In this document: positions 62,730 through 64,000 of the stretch, piece after piece | Layout of the letters: each line of letters starts with the position of its first letter | How positions within the stretch are numbered: the stretch's first letter is position 1 | NCBI GenBank assembly: GCA_033032175.1 | Contig: CM065311.1 | Location: 3,837,190-3,901,189, forward strand | Direction: 5' to 3' | DNA: 64,000 nucleotides | DNA from: Saturnia japonica | Lineage: Eukaryota; Arthropoda; Insecta; Lepidoptera; Saturniidae | The notes under the pieces: model-generated | Databases searched by the model: none | Told to the model about the DNA's origin: nothing | The model's input: only the letters and a program-made list of their open reading frames with translations | Translations under genes and position numbers: made by a program

Positions 62730-63544
62730 AATAAATTGTATACTATTCTTGCAACTATTTACTGAATCTTACCGTTTCAGCCTAGTTATCAACAAGATCC
62801 GTTCGAGATGACAAATCAATTGACGTGGATCCGTGAAAATTACCGACGCGGCGCGGCTAGTCGTCGGATCATAGCAGTATATATATCCATACATAGGCAC
62901 ATACATATAATGAGAAATAGACTGAATGCGTTAAGGACTCAAAACTATTCCTTAAATATTAACGAAATAGTCACCAAAAGCAACGAAATTTAAATCAAAT
63001 TTTAGTTGGATAAATTCAATATATACTTCGTAGCATGGAACAGCTGTCTGCGTAACAGTAAAGTAGCTGCAAAATGAATTCCACTTATTTCTCAGATTTC
63101 TGTATTATGACTTTACAACTTATGTAAACTAGCTATCGTCCGCGAGTTCCTTCTTGTTAACCTTATATATAAAAATCTTGTATCACAGTTTGTTGTTGCA
63201 CTCCTCCGAAAAGGCTAACCTATTTTTATAATTTTTTTATGCATATTTGGTAGGTATGAGAATAGGTAGTAAAGTATATTTCATATCGCAAGGTGATTAG
63301 GGTGTTTCTATCCATGTTTTTTTGTATATTTTCCAATCCCAAATTTTCACCCTTCTTCCTCCACCTTCTCATTTTTTAATCACGATTTTAGTATTTTTGT
63401 ATAACCAAAAAAAAATTTTTGTCTTCAGCGCGTTAACGAAGAGATCCGAGTATCCCCCAAAAAATTGTATTTAAATATATAAGCGAGCGAAATAAAATTT
63501 AATAAATTTATATAAAATTTTATAATTACCTCTTTATACAATGA

Positions 63545-63835
63545 AATGGTGGCTCAATGTTTGCGTGAGTCGTCGATGAGTCGACGTGAGTTCGAATCCT
63601 TGCATGGAGCTTATAGCTTTCGGTAAAAGAAACATGGTGTTCGGACATTTTCTAATGTCCGCCTGACTAGCTACCACCCTCAAGTAGAAAATCTGTCCTC
63701 AAGCACCTATAGATGTGTTCCGGCAGCTGCACATGAGAGCCAGTTCCACTAGGCTTAGCGTGTTACCATCCTGCCATGTGTCACGTCGTTACTTAACATC
63801 GTAAATATTCTAACCAAAGGTTAAACCTATAAAAA
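63545..63835 (+). repeat. Family B SINE, copy 6
   Basis: The B-box GAGTTCGAATCCTTGC, GTGTTCCGGCAGCTGC and GGCTTAGCGTGTTACCATC give a nearly full-length copy near the window's right end. Confidence 0.7.
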
Positions 63836-64000
63836 GAAAAAATACTACTATTATAAAATAGTAGTACAAATTATGTAGTGAGTTAAGATTAAATTAATTA
63901 CATATCAGTGTTGGCAAATTGTTAACGCCAGCTTGAATTCGTGGTAAATGTTCCGAGGTGAGTGTTCTAGGCGAAATGGCGCGGGCGCACTAGATTTGAT

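Larger units (their letters stand above)
61280..64000. other. Right-hand intergenic region
   Basis: Contains two family B SINEs, retroposon copy 4 and a repeat-like stretch near 63120-63310 (GCTATCGTCCGCGAGTTCC, TATATATAAAAATCTTG). No supported gene. Confidence 0.5.

Noticed and set aside
1..64000. CRISPR array, prokaryotic operon, viral or toxin system
   Set aside because: No regularly spaced short repeats, no bacterial gene organisation, and no viral or toxin proteins recognised; all coding signals are insect genes or transposons.

Overview
The window looks like nuclear DNA from an insect, most likely a moth or butterfly. The genes are small exons spread over large AT-rich introns with GT/AG borders. 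The intervening DNA is crowded with repeats of kinds common in Lepidoptera: Helitron-like elements that start TC and end CTAG, tRNA-derived SINEs, a cecropia-like mariner, pogo/Tigger elements and truncated LINEs. The lineage call is inference; no species is claimed. No bacterial, viral or CRISPR-type system was seen. Most lone ORFs of 60-120 codons are chance frames or pieces of repeats.

Layout. (1) About 1.18-3.06 kb, + strand: the last three exons of a SYK-like tyrosine kinase, best matched to Shark; the 5' part lies left of the window. (2) About 6.15-10.96 kb, - strand: a complete three-exon gene for a 417-residue single-pass leucine-rich-repeat membrane protein with a PPPPY tail motif. 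(3) About 11.47-18.15 kb, - strand: a complete six-exon gene for a 256-residue protein with a zeste-type Myb/SANT-like DNA-binding domain; its introns hold two pogo/Tigger elements. (4) About 24.03-47.70 kb, + strand: a complete 19-exon gene for a 1087-residue HECT ubiquitin ligase orthologous to UBE3C, with a mariner, a long poly(A) retroposon and several SINEs in its introns. (5) From 47.7 kb to the end: no host gene recognised; mostly LINE, Helitron, SINE and tandem-repeat DNA.

The four host genes have no obvious shared pathway (signalling kinase, adhesion-type receptor, DNA-binding protein, proteasome-linked ligase). Genes 1 and 2 converge, 2 and 3 are in tandem on the - strand, and 3 and 4 diverge with about 5.9 kb between their start codons. 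Exon borders were placed by eye; every junction keeps the reading frame, and the UBE3C model adds up to the family's usual length.

The most interesting material is mobile DNA. There is a GC-rich poly(A) retroposon family with four copies, two of them with target-site duplications and the two long ones sharing a conserved reading frame. A LINE sits inside a Helitron. A mariner is broken by only one stop codon. A Tigger copy carries single-base insertions exactly in homopolymer runs. I did not find convincing evidence of a new biological system.
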